64,000 nucleotides of DNA from G963677085 sp963677085 (GTDB lineage: Bacteria > Planctomycetota > Planctomycetia > Pirellulales > Thermoguttaceae), in contig CAXXFH010000004.1 in the NCBI GenBank assembly GCA_963677085.2, positions 620,001-684,000 on the forward strand, written 5' to 3'. The notes beneath the pieces are model-generated. The model was not told where the DNA came from. It worked only from the letters and a program-made list of their open reading frames with translations, and searched no databases. The position numbers and the translations under genes were made by a program. This document shows, piece by piece, positions 19,255-27,693 of this stretch (position 1 is the stretch's first letter; each line of letters opens with the position of its first letter).

Positions 19255-21066
19255 TCACTCGCCGCGGATGCCGCATTCACAGGCCAACTCGGTCAGTTGT
19301 TCGATCGACTGGCATTGCTCGCGACGCAAGTATTCGCGACCTTGGCGGATGGCGATGTGTTGCCAGGGCAGGGGGGCGTCGAGCGGGTAGGGGCGATGGG
19401 CGGTCGACTCGACGTCGATCCTCGCGTCGGCCAGGGCCTGCCACCAGCGCTGGGCGTCGAGCTGTTCGTTCCAGGCGTCGAATCGCGCGCCGCGTTGCCA
19501 GGCAATCTCGATGGCTTCGCCCGTGCGACGGTCGCCCCGAGTTAAAACGCCTTCCAACAAACTACTTTCCACGTCGTGGCAACGCAGTTGCACGCTCCGC
19601 ATGCGTAACCGGTTTTTCAAATACTGTTGAGCCTCGTAGAAATACTCGCGCCGCTGCATGGCGTTCCACTGGTAGGGCGTTTGCGGCTTGGGTACGAAAT
19701 TCGACACGTTGGCCACCACCGTGACGGTGCGGCCGCGCACCTCTCTGCCCAGTCGGGCGATATGTTCGGCCATGTCGACGATGCCGTCGAGATCGGTCTG
19801 CCGTTCGCCGGGCAGCCCACACATGAAGTAGAGCTTCACACGAGAAAACCCATTCTCGAAGGCACGCCGGCATCCGGCATACAGATCTTCGTTCGTAATG
19901 TGCTTGCCGATCTGGCGGCGCATGTCGTCGCAGGCGGCTTCCGGGGCCAGGGTCAGGCCGGAACGCCGATCGGTGTTCAATAGGTCGGCCGCCGTCTGCA
20001 ATTGATCGTTCACTCGAAGACTGGGTACCGAAATACTAATACCCAACGGGCGAAACGTGTCTTGCAGCCGTTGGACTAGGTTGTGAAACTCCGGATAATC
20101 GCTGGTCGAAAGCGACAAGAGCGAGATTTCGTTGTAACCTGTGTTGCGATACGACTCTTCGGCCGCCCGGCAAAGGGTTTCGACATCGCGAAAACGCAAC
20201 GGCCGCTTCAACGTCGTACTTTGACAAAAACGGCACCGCCCGGGACACCCACGCATGATCTCCAACGCGATGCGATCCTGTACGCACTCCACGTTGGGCA
20301 CGATCGGCGAGGTTGGCAACGGCGCGGCTTCCAGGTCTTCGACGACGGCCGGCTCGATAACTTCGGGCACGTCGGACCGCAATCGCTCAAACGCCGTCAG
20401 CCGTTCGTTTTCATCGTACTGGGGTCGATAGAACCGCGGCACGTAGACGTAGGGGAGCTTGGTGGCCAGGTCGGCGAGGATGGTTTCCCGGTCGTCGCCT
20501 CGCTGCTTGCCTTGCAGCCAAAGGTCGCACACGGCCGGCAGGCTCTCTTCGCCGTCGCCAATGACAAACAGGTCGACGAACCGCGACATCGGCTCGGGAT
20601 TGGCCGTACTAGGACCACCGGCGATTATCAGCGGATCGTCGCTCGTGCGGTTTTCGGCGGCCAGGGGGATGCCGGCCAGATCGAGAATCGTCAGTACGTT
20701 GGTGTAGCATAATTCGTATTGGAGCGTGAAACCGACGACGTCGAAATCGCCCAGCGGAGTGAACGATTCCAGCGAGTACAACGGCAGTTGCTCGCGGCGG
20801 AGCAACGCTTCGAAATCGGCCATTGGCGCGAAGACCCGTTCGCAGACCCAATCCGGCCGGGCGTTCATCGCCGCATAAAGCACTTGCAGGCCGTGGTGGC
20901 TCATACCGATCGTGTAGGCGTCGGGAAAGGCGAAGCACAGTTTGCCCTGCACGTGGCGATGATCCTTACTGACGGCGTTCAGCTCCCCGCCAACGTACTG
21001 TCCCGGAGTTTGCACCTGGGGTAGCAGGAAGTCGACAATTTGCGTTTTCAGGTCTTGGTTGAGCAT
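19255..21066 (-). CDS. Radical SAM protein of the TIGR03960-like family
   Basis: 603 residues. The N-terminal 200 residues look like the B12-binding-like region seen in this family (GMSHHGLQVLYAAMN, GGPSTANPEPMS, IGDGEESLP). The [4Fe-4S]/SAM motif is RGCPGRCRFCQS (CxxxCxxC) near residue 275. The TIM-barrel part includes SLLSLSTSDYPE and LTLAPEAACDDMRRQI. The last 100 residues form a C-terminal domain. In many bacteria a DUF2344 partner follows, but none is next to it here. The family's reaction is unknown. Confidence 0.92.
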   Translation of the reverse strand: MLNQDLKTQIVDFLLPQVQTPGQYVGGELNAVSKDHRHVQGKLCFAFPDAYTIGMSHHGLQVLYAAMNARPDWVCERVFAPMADFEALLRREQLPLYSLESFTPLGDFDVVGFTLQYELCYTNVLTILDLAGIPLAAENRTSDDPLIIAGGPSTANPEPMSRFVDLFVIGDGEESLPAVCDLWLQGKQRGDDRETILADLATKLPYVYVPRFYRPQYDENERLTAFERLRSDVPEVIEPAVVEDLEAAPLPTSPIVPNVECVQDRIALEIMRGCPGRCRFCQSTTLKRPLRFRDVETLCRAAEESYRNTGYNEISLLSLSTSDYPEFHNLVQRLQDTFRPLGISISVPSLRVNDQLQTAADLLNTDRRSGLTLAPEAACDDMRRQIGKHITNEDLYAGCRRAFENGFSRVKLYFMCGLPGERQTDLDGIVDMAEHIARLGREVRGRTVTVVANVSNFVPKPQTPYQWNAMQRREYFYEAQQYLKNRLRMRSVQLRCHDVESSLLEGVLTRGDRRTGEAIEIAWQRGARFDAWNEQLDAQRWWQALADARIDVESTAHRPYPLDAPLPWQHIAIRQGREYLRREQCQSIEQLTELACECGIRGE

Positions 21067-21239
21067 CGTGTTACGGCAGCGATAAACGGGGAGGTTGTAA
21101 CGAACGTCTCAATTATGACGCCTTGGTCGGCATGAAAACAGGGGCCTTCGGCTTGGGGGGCCGTAGCGAAGTGGAATATAATAAGGGATGAGGTGCCAAT
21201 GGCAAGTCGGGAAGAGTAGAAGTAAAGGGATCGCCACCC

Positions 21240-22478
21240 ATGAAACGTCCTACTGCTATCAACATCACACTGCTGGCAATCTTGGTTAGCTACGCGTTGC
21301 CCGTTGGAAATGCGGTCGGCCAGGTCAGTAGCGCTCCGCACGACATCTTCACCGAACCCCGCAACCGGATGGTCGATGAAGAGATTGTTGCCGCGGGCGT
21401 GAAGAATGAGCGGGTGATCGAATCGCTGCGCACCACACCCCGCCACGAGTTCGTTGCCTTGGCCCAACGGCGCTACGCCTACCTCGACATGGCGCTGCCC
21501 ATCGGCGATTCACAGACCATCTCGCCGCCGTTCGTGGTGGCCTACATGACCGAAGCCCTCGACCCTCGTCCCATGGATAAAGTGCTGGAGATTGGCACCG
21601 GCAGCGGTTATCAGGCCGCGGTGCTCAGCCCCTTGGTTCGCGAGGTGTATTCGATCGAGATCGTTGCCCCACTCGGGCGCAAAGCTGCCCGTACACTAAA
21701 ACGCTTGGGCTACGACAATGTGCATACGAAGGTGGGCGACGGCTACAAAGGCTGGCCGGAGCATGCGCCGTTCGACAAGATTATCGTAACCTGCTCGCCG
21801 GAGCGTGTGCCTACGCCGTTGGTCCAGCAGCTCAGAGAAGGCGGCCAGATGGTGATTCCCGTGGGCGAACGCTATCAGCAAAGCCTCTACCTGCTGCGCA
21901 AGGTCGATGGCCGCATGCAGGCCGAGGCATTGCGGCCCACGCTCTTCGTACCGATGACCGGTCACGCCGAGCAGGGGCGCCAGGTGTTGCCCGATCCGGC
22001 CAGCCCGACTATCGAAAACGGCGGCTTCGAGGCCACTATCGGCGATCCGCCGACGGCTGCCGGTTGGCACTATCAACGGCAGATGACGCTGGTTACCGAG
22101 GATGCGCCCGAGGGACGCCAATACGCCAAGTTTACGAACGAACAAGCGGGGCAGGGGTGCCGGGCGCTGCAGGGGCTTGCCGTCGACGGTCGCGAGGTCA
22201 AGCAGCTCGAAATCTCGTTCAAGGTCCGTGGCAAGGGGCTTCGCCCAGGTCAAAACGTTCGCCAGCAAGGCTTGCTCGCCGTGACGTTTTACGACGAAAA
22301 CCGTGCGACCGTGGGACGAGGGGCAATTGGCCCCTGGCGCGATACGTTTCCCTGGCAGGCCGAACGTGCGCGGATCGACGTACCTGTCCGTGCCCGCGAA
22401 GCGATCATCCGCATCGGCCTGTTGGGCGGCACCGGCGAACTTTGTTTCGACGACCTGCAAATGAAGGCGGTGAAGTAA
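21240..22478 (+). CDS. Exported PIMT-like (protein-L-isoaspartate) methyltransferase with a C-terminal beta domain
   Basis: 412 residues. A signal peptide is visible (INITLLAILVSYALPVGNAV). Residues about 40-240 are a PCMT domain: ALPIGDSQTISPPFVVAYM (substrate loop) and VLEIGTGSGYQAAVL (SAM-binding motif I), then FDKIIVTCSPERVP. Cytosolic PIMTs are about 210 residues, so the last 165 residues are an addition. That part is beta-rich (NGGFEATIGDPPTAAGWHY ... IRIGLLGGTGELCFDDLQM) and resembles a carbohydrate-binding/CBM4_9-like jelly roll. SAM is not expected outside the cytoplasm, so either the signal is uncleaved or the enzyme has another role. It is divergent from the radical SAM gene across 173 bp. 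Confidence 0.9.
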   Translation: MKRPTAINITLLAILVSYALPVGNAVGQVSSAPHDIFTEPRNRMVDEEIVAAGVKNERVIESLRTTPRHEFVALAQRRYAYLDMALPIGDSQTISPPFVVAYMTEALDPRPMDKVLEIGTGSGYQAAVLSPLVREVYSIEIVAPLGRKAARTLKRLGYDNVHTKVGDGYKGWPEHAPFDKIIVTCSPERVPTPLVQQLREGGQMVIPVGERYQQSLYLLRKVDGRMQAEALRPTLFVPMTGHAEQGRQVLPDPASPTIENGGFEATIGDPPTAAGWHYQRQMTLVTEDAPEGRQYAKFTNEQAGQGCRALQGLAVDGREVKQLEISFKVRGKGLRPGQNVRQQGLLAVTFYDENRATVGRGAIGPWRDTFPWQAERARIDVPVRAREAIIRIGLLGGTGELCFDDLQMKAVK

Positions 22479-22518
22479 CGGATTTTTGATGTCGGATTCG
22501 GGATCTGGGGATTTCCTT

Positions 22519-22613
22519 GTTCCCATGCTTTGCGTGGGAACACACGGATTGACGCTTCACGTCATGGGAGTGCAGATGCGTCATCCCCTTTCATGGTCGC
22601 TTCAGCGCCCAAG
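22519..22613. repeat. Family A palindrome followed by a family B palindrome
   Basis: GTTCCCATGCTTTGCGTGGG with AAC (22,519-22,541) is a family A hairpin. TGGTCGCTTCAGCGCCCAAG (22,594-22,613) is a degraded family B hairpin. They fill the gap between convergent genes and may act as bidirectional terminators. Confidence 0.6.
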
Positions 22614-22642
22614 TTTCTCTAAGCTTTCGGTTTTCCTCTCGC

Positions 22643-23776
22643 TCATCCGACCGCGAAGCGAAACGGTTCTCGGGTGACTTCGTAGCCGGGGCGCATGCCG
22701 ATGTTGATCAACAAGCCCACCGCGATCGCGTGGGCTAGCAGTCCGGAACCGCCGTAGCTGACCAATGGCAGCGAGAGCCCGGTGATCGGCAACAGGCCAA
22801 CCGTCATGCCCGTGTTGATGAGCACCTGAATCGCGATCAATGTTACCAGGCCCACGGCCACCAGCCGGCCAAAAGGTTCTCGGGTGGCCGTGGCGATACG
22901 TAGCCCTTGCCAGACAAGCAACCCGTAAAGAACAAGTACCAAGGCCAAGCCCGGAAGCCCAAAACGCTCGCCGAGTACGCAAAAGATGAAGTCGGTGCGG
23001 GCCTCGGGCAGGTGGTAAGCGGCCGGGTCGTCGACCGCATCGCCCGCGGCGGCACTTCCCCAAACGCCTCCCAAAGCGAGCATCCGCTTGGCTTGATGCA
23101 GGTGATATGCATCGCCGTTGGGCCGCTCACCTGCCTGGGTCTGGTTTAGCAGCGACGTTACCCGCGACTTCTGTTCGGCACTCATCTGTGTCCACAGCAG
23201 GGGCGTGAGAAGAAGGCTTGCGGCCACGACGGCCGTCAAGTGAAGGCGGCGCGCCCCGGCGACAAACAACATGACAAACAGCAACGGCAGAAAAACGGCG
23301 GCGGTGCCTAGGTCGGGTTCGCGGAGGATCAACACCACCGGCAACACGGTGATCGCCAGCGGCGCAATCAGCCCTCGCAACGTGCGGTAGTTCTCGCGGT
23401 ACATCAAGTAACGAGCCAGGGCAAGCACGTAAGCCACCTTGGCGAACTCCGAGGGCTGGATGCTCAACGGACCGAACCGGATCCAGCGATGGGCCCCGTT
23501 GACGGCCGGAAAGAAATAGACAGCCACCAGCAGCAACAGTGTTCCGCCGAGAATGGCGTAGCTGTGGCGGCAAAGCGCCCGGTAGCTCGGTACCATCACC
23601 AAGCCCAAGGCAATCAGGGCAATGGTCACATGAATCGCTTGACGCTCGGCGTGCCGTGCTATCCCGGTGGCGAACTGGTCGCTACGGTCAATGCCCAGGC
23701 ATCCCAACGCCATCAGGGTTGCGGCTACGGCGATCAAGGGCCAGCGAACTCGTTGAAGCCATTGCGGTAAGGTCAC
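22643..23776 (-). CDS. rodA: SEDS-family peptidoglycan polymerase RodA
   Basis: 377 residues from the GTG at 23,776, chosen because GGGAGGAG lies five bases upstream. About ten membrane helices are visible. SEDS signatures include WIRFGPLSIQPSEFAKVAYV, LREPDLGTAAVFLPLLFVML, FIFCVLGERFGLPGLALVL and the final NTGMTVGLLPITGLSLPLVS plus YGGSG. These fit RodA (elongation) rather than FtsW, though the two are close. RodA polymerises lipid II with a class B PBP. It stands alone, without mreBCD or pbp2. Confidence 0.93.
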   Translation of the reverse strand: MTLPQWLQRVRWPLIAVAATLMALGCLGIDRSDQFATGIARHAERQAIHVTIALIALGLVMVPSYRALCRHSYAILGGTLLLLVAVYFFPAVNGAHRWIRFGPLSIQPSEFAKVAYVLALARYLMYRENYRTLRGLIAPLAITVLPVVLILREPDLGTAAVFLPLLFVMLFVAGARRLHLTAVVAASLLLTPLLWTQMSAEQKSRVTSLLNQTQAGERPNGDAYHLHQAKRMLALGGVWGSAAAGDAVDDPAAYHLPEARTDFIFCVLGERFGLPGLALVLVLYGLLVWQGLRIATATREPFGRLVAVGLVTLIAIQVLINTGMTVGLLPITGLSLPLVSYGGSGLLAHAIAVGLLINIGMRPGYEVTREPFRFAVG

Positions 23777-24172
23777 GCAAACTCCTCCCGTTGCCCGCAA
23801 CGTGTGGCTCGTGGATCGCACACGTACTGACTCTGCAGCGGCATTTAGCTAACCCGTCGTAGTTATTTTGGACACCTGAAGGGGCCCGTGTCCGTTTGTA
23901 ATGGAAATCGGGATTATAGAGGACCAGCGTCATCGACCGCGAGATCGATTCATCCAGCCGCCTTTATGGTGAAGTGTGCGTGCGAAGGAGAATGGAGTCG
24001 GGCGAAACAACGCAATACGTTACCCAAAAGCAAGTTACGTTCGTTTCTGCCGTCGAGCTGCACCGAGTAGTCCACCGTAGGAGGCACGTACTTTGGGGTG
24101 ATGACGCGTGGAGTTTCCCTAGTCTACCGAGGTTCTTTAAGTCGCTCATTCCGGTAAGGCTTGCCAAGCTGC
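23777..24172. other. Divergent intergenic region before the Cys-rich gene
   Basis: About 400 bp between rodA and the Cys-rich TIGR03000 gene. I find no reading frame with coding character, no repeat family copy and no structured RNA. Only the promoter-like pair near its right edge stands out. Confidence 0.5.
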
Positions 24173-24200
24173 TTGATTTTCGTCTGGTGCCTGCTATGTT
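24173..24200 (+). promoter_or_regulatory. Sigma-70-like promoter candidate for the Cys-rich protein
   Basis: TTGATT at 24,173-24,178 and TATGTT at 24,195-24,200 are separated by 16 bp, close to the housekeeping consensus. A start about seven bases later would leave a leader of about 48 nt containing AAGGAG before the ATG at 24,255. Confidence 0.4.
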
Positions 24201-24254
24201 ATTTGGGTGATCGTTAGGTGGTCTGCTAGTCTCGTTCCAAGGAGCTCGAGTCTG

Positions 24255-25124
24255 ATGTTTGCTAAAAACTGGAAAGCGTGGCTGGTTGGGATGGCCCTGG
24301 TGGCCATGTTACTTGGTGGTACATCGCAGGCTCAGGCCTTTGGTGGATGGGGTTGCGGTTGGGGTGGTTACTGGGGGGGCTGCTATAGCTCGTGTTATAC
24401 GCCGTGTTACACGGTCTGCTGCACTCCCTGCTACACCTCCTGTTACACACCGTGTTACAGCCCGTGTTATTCGGGCTGGGGTTACGGCTGCTACCGCCCA
24501 CGCTTTCGGTCCTGCGGCTATCGAAGCTGCTATCGTAGTTGCTACACCTCGTGTTGTTACTCTTGCGGATACGACCCATGCTGCTGCGAGGACGCTTGCG
24601 GCTGGGAAGACTCGTGTTGTGGCGGCGAGTCGTATACGACGGTGAATTCAACACCGGTGGTCGAAGATCCTACGCCCGCCCCGAAGGCTCCGGCCGAGCC
24701 CAAAGAGCCGCCGGCTGCACCCAAAGAGGCTCCTCCGCTGCCGCCTTCCGATACGACCGTTCCCGGGCTGGATTACGACATGCCGCGATCGGTCCCCGGT
24801 TTGGAGCCCGAGCCGGGTTTGCCCAGACCTACCAGCAAGGTGAATACGCGAAAGAATAGTGGCTTGCTGACGATTTATGTGCCCTACAATGCGCGGGTCA
24901 CGATCAACGGTTTGGCCACCAAAACCAAGGGTAGCCGACGCGAGTACGTGTCGTACGGCTTGAAGCCTGGCTTCAGCTACAAATACGAGGTTCGGGCCGA
25001 GATAGTCCGCGATGGCGAAACAGTCAGCGATGTTCGTACCGTCGTGCTGACCGCCGGTGGTCGCGAAGCCGTGGCGTTTGGCTTCAACAGCGATGCGACC
25101 GAAGGCTTGGCTGCCAGTTGGTAA
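24255..25124 (+). CDS. Exported Cys/Tyr-rich protein with a C-terminal TIGR03000 domain
   Basis: 289 residues from the ATG at 24,255, preceded by AAGGAG. A signal peptide spans about residues 8-30. Residues about 35-125 are an irregular tandem of Cys-Tyr-Ser/Thr-Pro words (CYSSCYTPCYTVCCTPCYTS is one run), more than 30 cysteines in all. A Pro-rich spacer (about 140-200) precedes the planctomycete-specific TIGR03000 domain: LTIYVPYNARVTINGLATKT and later YVSYGLKPGFSYKYEVRAEI. TIGR03000 proteins are exported and of unknown function. The Cys tract could be cross-linked in the envelope or bind metal (inference). Confidence 0.88.
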   Translation: MFAKNWKAWLVGMALVAMLLGGTSQAQAFGGWGCGWGGYWGGCYSSCYTPCYTVCCTPCYTSCYTPCYSPCYSGWGYGCYRPRFRSCGYRSCYRSCYTSCCYSCGYDPCCCEDACGWEDSCCGGESYTTVNSTPVVEDPTPAPKAPAEPKEPPAAPKEAPPLPPSDTTVPGLDYDMPRSVPGLEPEPGLPRPTSKVNTRKNSGLLTIYVPYNARVTINGLATKTKGSRREYVSYGLKPGFSYKYEVRAEIVRDGETVSDVRTVVLTAGGREAVAFGFNSDATEGLAASW

Positions 25125-25192
25125 CCGGCCACGGGTGCTCGGTCGTCGAGTGCCCAGTTATCGAGTACTATAAACAAAAACGTAATATTAGC

Positions 25193-25234
25193 GGCCCCCG
25201 TCCGGAAGATGCCGGTTCGGGGGTCGTTTTCTTT
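25193..25234 (+). terminator. Rho-independent terminator after the Cys-rich gene
   Basis: GGCCCCCG is opposed by CGGGGGTC with an inner CCGG/CCGG pairing, followed by GTTTTCTTT. It lies about 70 bp past the stop and fits a terminator for the Cys-rich gene. Confidence 0.55.
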
Positions 25235-25431
25235 CCTGCCCTGGTGGTGTTTTCCTCGCCGGTCGAAAGCGGGGCGAAATGCGTCGCGCCTGCCAAACGT
25301 TAACGCCAGACCGCTGGGTAGCCGAAAGTATTTGGGGCTTCTGCCCAGGCGAGAGGTAGTTGAGGTTTCTCGCCCTCGATGCAATAATGTGGGTTTGTGA
25401 GCCTGTAAACTGGGAGGTTGGAGGAACAACT

Positions 25432-26433
25432 GTGTTCGAATCGATTGCCGTCGTAGGCGCTACGGGCGCCGTGGGAATGCTCATCCGTGATATGCTCATC
25501 GAGCGGAAGTTTCCGTACAAGAAAATCAAGTTCCTCGCCTCGGCCCGTTCGGCCGGAAAGCAGATCGCGTTTGGCGATCAGCAAATCACCGTCGAAGAGC
25601 TGAAACCGGAAGCTTTCGACGACGTGGACCTGGCCATCAGCAGCACGCCGGACGACACGGCTGCGGAGTTTATTCCCGAGGCTGTTAAACGCGGCTGTCT
25701 CGTGATCGACGAAAGCGGTTACTGGCGCATGGACCCCAAGGTGCCGTTGGTGGTGCCCGAGGTCAATCCCCAGGCCGTGGCCGATCACCAGGGCATTATC
25801 GCCAGTCCCAACTGTTCGACGACGCAAATGGTTCTGGCGATGAAGCCGTTGCACGACGCGGGACGAATCCGCCGGGTGATCGTCAGTACCTATCAGGCCA
25901 CCAGTGGTGCCGGTGTGGCCGGCAACCGTGACCTGGAAAACGGTACGCGCGCCGCGCTAGCCGGTACAGAACACCAATACGAAGTCTTTCCCTACCCGAT
26001 CGCGTTCAACTGCATTCCGCAGATCGGTTCTGCCAAGCACCAGGGCTACACCTCGGAAGAGATGAAGATGGTCTACGAGACCCGAAAGATTTTCGGCGAC
26101 GACTCGATCCAGGTTTGCCCGACCTGCGTGCGTGTGCCGGTCTCGAACTGTCACAGTGAAAGTATCTTGGTCGAGACGGAGAAGAAGATCACGGCCGAGG
26201 AAGCACGCGAGTTGTTTGCCGCCACGCCTGGCATCGTGGTGATGGACGACATCGCCAACAAGGTGTACCCGATGCCGATCAACGGCGACGGTCGCGACGA
26301 AACGTTTATCGGCCGAATCCGCGAAGATCTGTCCTGCCCCAATGGTTTGGCTTTCTGGTGCGTGAGCGACAACCTCCGCAAGGGCGCGGCGACCAACGCC
26401 GTGCAAATTGCCGAATTGCTGCAGAAGCAGTAG
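25432..26433 (+). CDS. asd: Aspartate-semialdehyde dehydrogenase
   Basis: 333 residues from the GTG at 25,432, chosen because GGAGG sits seven bases upstream and the conserved IAVVGATGAVGM follows at once. The catalytic cysteine lies in ASPNCSTTQMV (about residue 127). Further family blocks are STYQATSGAGVAG and VRVPVSNCHSESI with the substrate-binding residues. It reduces aspartyl phosphate to aspartate semialdehyde with NADPH, the branch point to lysine/diaminopimelate, threonine and methionine. It stands alone, with interspersed palindromes following. Confidence 0.97.
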   Translation: MFESIAVVGATGAVGMLIRDMLIERKFPYKKIKFLASARSAGKQIAFGDQQITVEELKPEAFDDVDLAISSTPDDTAAEFIPEAVKRGCLVIDESGYWRMDPKVPLVVPEVNPQAVADHQGIIASPNCSTTQMVLAMKPLHDAGRIRRVIVSTYQATSGAGVAGNRDLENGTRAALAGTEHQYEVFPYPIAFNCIPQIGSAKHQGYTSEEMKMVYETRKIFGDDSIQVCPTCVRVPVSNCHSESILVETEKKITAEEARELFAATPGIVVMDDIANKVYPMPINGDGRDETFIGRIREDLSCPNGLAFWCVSDNLRKGAATNAVQIAELLQKQ

Positions 26434-26478
26434 TCAGCGAGGGGTAGGGACGAGAGGCGAGATTTTCTCTGGTTTCCC

Positions 26479-26607
26479 GGGTTCCCACGCTTCGCGTGGG
26501 AACCCGAGGGTGCGATGCTTTGCGTCGCTGGATCGTGAGAAGACGTGTTCCCGGCAATCCTCGACGCAAAGCGTCGGACCGTGCGTTCCCACGCGAAGCG
26601 TGGGAAC
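26479..26607. repeat. Composite family A palindrome array (about 130 bp)
   Basis: Two TTCCCACGC/GCGTGGGAA hairpins (26,479-26,505 and 26,585-26,607) enclose two smaller palindromes, ATGCTTTGCGTCG and CGACGCAAAGCGTCGG. The same order of units is seen at 48,123-48,250. It fills the gap before truA. A long in-frame extension of truA runs through it but is clearly repeat sequence. Confidence 0.7.
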
Positions 26608-26654
26608 GAGAATTGGCCTCTTCCCCTGGCCCCTGTTCGCTAGCCCCTTGCTCC

Positions 26655-27452
26655 ATGCGTTTCCTGCGACTCACCCTGGCCTACGACGGCACCGCCTACG
26701 CTGGCTGGCAGGTTCAACCGGGGCAGCCCACGGTGCAACAAGCCCTCGAAGACGCCATCGAGAAGGTCACTGGCCAGCGCACCCGGGTGTTGGCCAGTGG
26801 GCGTACGGATGCGGGCGTGCACGCTTTGGGGCAAGTTGTGGGGTGGCGAACCGAGTCGCATTTGACCAACGAGGTGCTCCGCCGAGCGTTGAATGCCGAG
26901 CTGCCGCGCGACATCGCCATTTCGGACGTGGCAGATGCACCCGAGGGCTTTCATGCCATTCGCGATGCGCTACGAAAACGCTACCGCTACGTGATTCACG
27001 ACGGCTCGATCCGCGATGTCTTTGCCCTGGGCTACTGCTGGCATTACCGCCACGGGCAACTCGATGTGTCGGCCATGCAACGGGCCGCCCGGTGCTTGGT
27101 CGGCAAACACGACTTCGCCAGCTTCCAAACCACCGGCTCCGAACGCGAGAGCACCGTGCGCACAGTGTTCGATCTGTCGATCGACAGGAAACGTCTCGGA
27201 CAGAGCAGGGCAGGGCAGGGTATCGCGGGGAAGAGTGATTGCCTTGTCCTGGAAATCGAGGCCGACGGTTTCCTCTACAACATGGTCCGCGCAATCGTCG
27301 GAACCCTGGTCGAGGTCGGCCGTGGCGCCCAGCCGGAATCTTGGGTCGAACAAGTCCTCAATGCCACCGATCGCCGCAAAGCCGGTCCCAACGCACCGCC
27401 CGAGGGATTATACTTGGTGTGGGTGGAGTATGAGAGGAAAGCGGAAAGCTGA
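26655..27452 (+). CDS. truA: tRNA pseudouridine(38-40) synthase
   Basis: 265 residues from the ATG at 26,655, where the conserved MRFLRLTLAYDGTAYAGWQ begins. The catalytic aspartate lies in ASGRTDAGVHALGQV. Later family blocks are DFASFQTTGSE and DGFLYNMVRAIVGTLVEVG. It isomerises uridines 38-40 in the anticodon arm. A short acidic/basic insertion (about residues 180-195) separates the last two blocks and coincides with a GGGCAGGG-containing stretch. Confidence 0.96.
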   Translation: MRFLRLTLAYDGTAYAGWQVQPGQPTVQQALEDAIEKVTGQRTRVLASGRTDAGVHALGQVVGWRTESHLTNEVLRRALNAELPRDIAISDVADAPEGFHAIRDALRKRYRYVIHDGSIRDVFALGYCWHYRHGQLDVSAMQRAARCLVGKHDFASFQTTGSERESTVRTVFDLSIDRKRLGQSRAGQGIAGKSDCLVLEIEADGFLYNMVRAIVGTLVEVGRGAQPESWVEQVLNATDRRKAGPNAPPEGLYLVWVEYERKAES

Positions 27453-27482
27453 AAGCCGAAGGCGGAAAAGGATAAGCGGAAA

Positions 27483-27660
27483 GGCTTGGTCGCTTCAGCG
27501 ACCATGGAGACAACGCATTTGGAGACAACGCATCCGCAGTCCTATGACGCGAAGCGTTGTGTCGTGTGTTCCCACGCAAAGCGTGGGAGCAAGAAAACGA
27601 GCGAGGGAGTGAAATGGAACGTGTAAACAGTATCCCTTGGTCACTGAAACGACCAAGCCT
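27483..27660. repeat. Cluster of family A and B palindromes
   Basis: Family B copies at 27,483-27,506 and 27,638-27,660 flank a family A copy at 27,569-27,591. The gap between truA and the glycosyltransferase gene contains nothing else that I can recognise. Confidence 0.65.
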
Positions 27661-27693
27661 CGTCCCCAGCCCCTAGTCCCTCGCCCCTCCCAC

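Noticed and set aside
24390..24620. Tandem-looking TGTTACAC/TGCTACAC words that could suggest a CRISPR or satellite array
   Set aside because: They are codons of the Cys/Tyr-rich protein, with irregular spacing and no spacers.
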